The notes under the pieces are model-generated. The model worked only from the letters and a program-made list of their open reading frames with translations, ran no database searches and was not told the origin of the DNA. Positions 62,417 through 64,000 of a stretch of DNA of 64,000 bases are shown one piece after another. The translations under genes were made by a program, and so were the position numbers. Numbering within the stretch: position 1 is the stretch's first letter; every line of letters begins with the position of its first letter. Origin of the DNA: an uncultured SAR86 cluster bacterium (GTDB lineage: Bacteria > Pseudomonadota > Gammaproteobacteria > Magnimaribacterales > AG-339-G14); contig CACILL010000004.1 in assembly GCA_902587545.1 (NCBI GenBank), positions 1 to 64,000 on the forward strand. The letters run 5' to 3'.

Positions 62417-64000
62417 GTGAAAAAGACTTACAACCCAAAAAATTTAGAAAAAAAATGGTATCGGTTTTGGGAAAAATCTGGTTTTTTTAAACCCACTTAT
62501 AAATCTAAAAAAACATTTTCTATTATGATTCCGCCGCCAAATGTGACGGGTAGCTTGCATATGGGTCATGGGTTTCAAAATACCTTAATGGATATTATGA
62601 TGCGATTAAAAAGAATGCAGCAGTATGACGTCCTATGGCAAGTCGGAACGGACCATGCAGGCATCGCAACACAATTGGTTGTCGAAAGAAAACTTGAAGG
62701 TGAAGGTAAAACAAGAGAATCTCTTGGCCGAAGTAAGTTTGAGAAAGAAATCTGGAAATGGAAAAAGTACTCTGGCAATACCATTACTAAGCAACTTAGA
62801 AGACTGGGTTCTTCAGTGGATTGGTCTTCTGAAAAATTTACTATGGATGCTGACTTCAGCGATGCAGTATCGGAAGTATTTTGTAAGCTCTACGATGAAG
62901 GTCTTATTTACAAAGGATACAGACTCGTTAATTGGGATCCCTCTTTGCAAACTGCATTATCAGATCTTGAAGTTTCCAATGAAGAAGAAAGTTCTTTCAT
63001 CTGGAACATCAAGTACGAACACGATTCAGGCCACCTAACAGTAGCAACCACTCGGCCAGAAACTTTATTGGGAGATATGGCTGTTGCCGTAAATCCCAAA
63101 GACAAAAGATATAAAAAACTTATCGGCAAAACAGTTAAATTGCCGCTAACGGATAGAGAGATACCTGTAATTGCTGATGATTATGTTGACATGTCTTTTG
63201 GTACCGGTTGTCTGAAAGTAACTCCAGCTCATGACTTCAATGATTTTGAAATAGGTAAACGTCATAAACTCGAGTTTCTAAATATTTTAAACAAAGACGG
63301 AACTTTGAACGAAAACGCTCCTAAGAAATATCAGAATTTAAAAATGCCAGAAGCTAGAAAAATTATCATCGATGATCTAGATCAAGCAAATTTACTGACA
63401 GGAAGTGAAAAGCACAAACTTGCTATTCCTCGAGGTGAAAGAACCGGAGAAATTTTAGAACCCTATTTGACCGAACAATGGTATTTGAAAACAAAAAATT
63501 TAGCTCAAGAAGCTTCGAAATTGGTTAGGAATGGGAAAGTTCAATTCGTACCAAAAAATTGGGAAAAAACTTTCTTCAATTGGATGAAGGATATTGAAGA
63601 TTGGTGCATCAGTCGTCAATTGTGGTGGGGACATAGAATTCCAGCTTGGTACGATGAGAATAAAAAAGTTTATGTTGGAAAGTCTGAAGCAGAAGTAAGA
63701 AAGAGAAATAAAGTTTCTGGAACCCTAACAAGGGATGAGGATGTATTGGATACCTGGTTTTCTTCGCAATTGTGGACTTTTGCGACCTTAGGTTGGCCGA
63801 AAAAAACCAAACAACTTGCAAAATTCCACCCCACTTCCATTTTGGTTACGGGTTTTGACATCATATTTTTTTGGGTTGCCAGAATGATTATGATTTCCCA
63901 AAAATTTCTCAAAGAGCCTCCTTTTAAAAAGGTTTTTATTCACGGATTGGTGAGAGATTCAGAAGGTCAAAAGATGTCCAAGTCAAAAGGAAACATAATT
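62417..64000 (+). CDS. valS: Valyl-tRNA synthetase (truncated by window)
   Basis: GTG start: [49 protein letters not shown]; missing from the ORF track because it is open to the end. Confidence 0.97.
   Translation, partial: MKKTYNPKNLEKKWYRFWEKSGFFKPTYKSKKTFSIMIPPPNVTGSLHMGHGFQNTLMDIMMRLKRMQQYDVLWQVGTDHAGIATQLVVERKLEGEGKTRESLGRSKFEKEIWKWKKYSGNTITKQLRRLGSSVDWSSEKFTMDADFSDAVSEVFCKLYDEGLIYKGYRLVNWDPSLQTALSDLEVSNEEESSFIWNIKYEHDSGHLTVATTRPETLLGDMAVAVNPKDKRYKKLIGKTVKLPLTDREIPVIADDYVDMSFGTGCLKVTPAHDFNDFEIGKRHKLEFLNILNKDGTLNENAPKKYQNLKMPEARKIIIDDLDQANLLTGSEKHKLAIPRGERTGEILEPYLTEQWYLKTKNLAQEASKLVRNGKVQFVPKNWEKTFFNWMKDIEDWCISRQLWWGHRIPAWYDENKKVYVGKSEAEVRKRNKVSGTLTRDEDVLDTWFSSQLWTFATLGWPKKTKQLAKFHPTSILVTGFDIIFFWVARMIMISQKFLKEPPFKKVFIHGLVRDSEGQKMSKSKGNII

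Noticed and set aside
62625-63038. 137-aa + strand ORF
   Set aside because: Alternative frame within valS, whose own frame is open from GTG 62417 to the window end.

Overview
Gene-dense, AT-rich, streamlined gammaproteobacterial chromosome segment; SAR86-like marine lineage is my guess, not proven. It runs from ftsA (truncated at base 1) to valS (truncated at base 64000). No CRISPR array, transposase, integrase or prophage was seen. Gene order follows known gammaproteobacterial neighbourhoods: dcw start / rnpB / rsmI-lpoA / sspA-petCBA / rpsI-rplM / degS-like / hisD-hisG-murA-mlaC / kdsD-lptC-lptB / mreDCB / gatCAB / prfA-prmC-moeB / lolB-ispE-tRNA-Gln-prs-rplY-pth-ychF / pnp-rpsO-truB-rbfA-infB-nusA-rimP-tRNAs-secG-tpiA-glmM-folP-ftsH-rlmE-greA-carBA / map-dapC-dapD / lptGF-pepA-holC-valS. 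Many members expected from those neighbourhoods are missing. RNA genes: RNase P RNA and four tRNAs (Gln-TTG, Met-CAT, fMet-CAT, Leu-GAG). Best observations: (1) a compact cytoplasmic GH84 O-GlcNAcase-like enzyme inside the prfA-prmC-moeB operon, where murI sits in Pseudomonas; (2) a pyrBI-style attenuator with a 31-codon leader ORF encoding FAFFF upstream of carA; (3) a tRNA-Gln gene overlapping the ispE stop codon; (4) a collapsed dcw cluster with a short, apparently POTRA-less FtsQ and 10-bp-phased MraZ-box-like repeats; (5) rsmI/lpoA start codons sharing bases, with a consensus -10 that predicts a leaderless lpoA mRNA. All functional calls are by eye from protein motifs and synteny; no searches were run.
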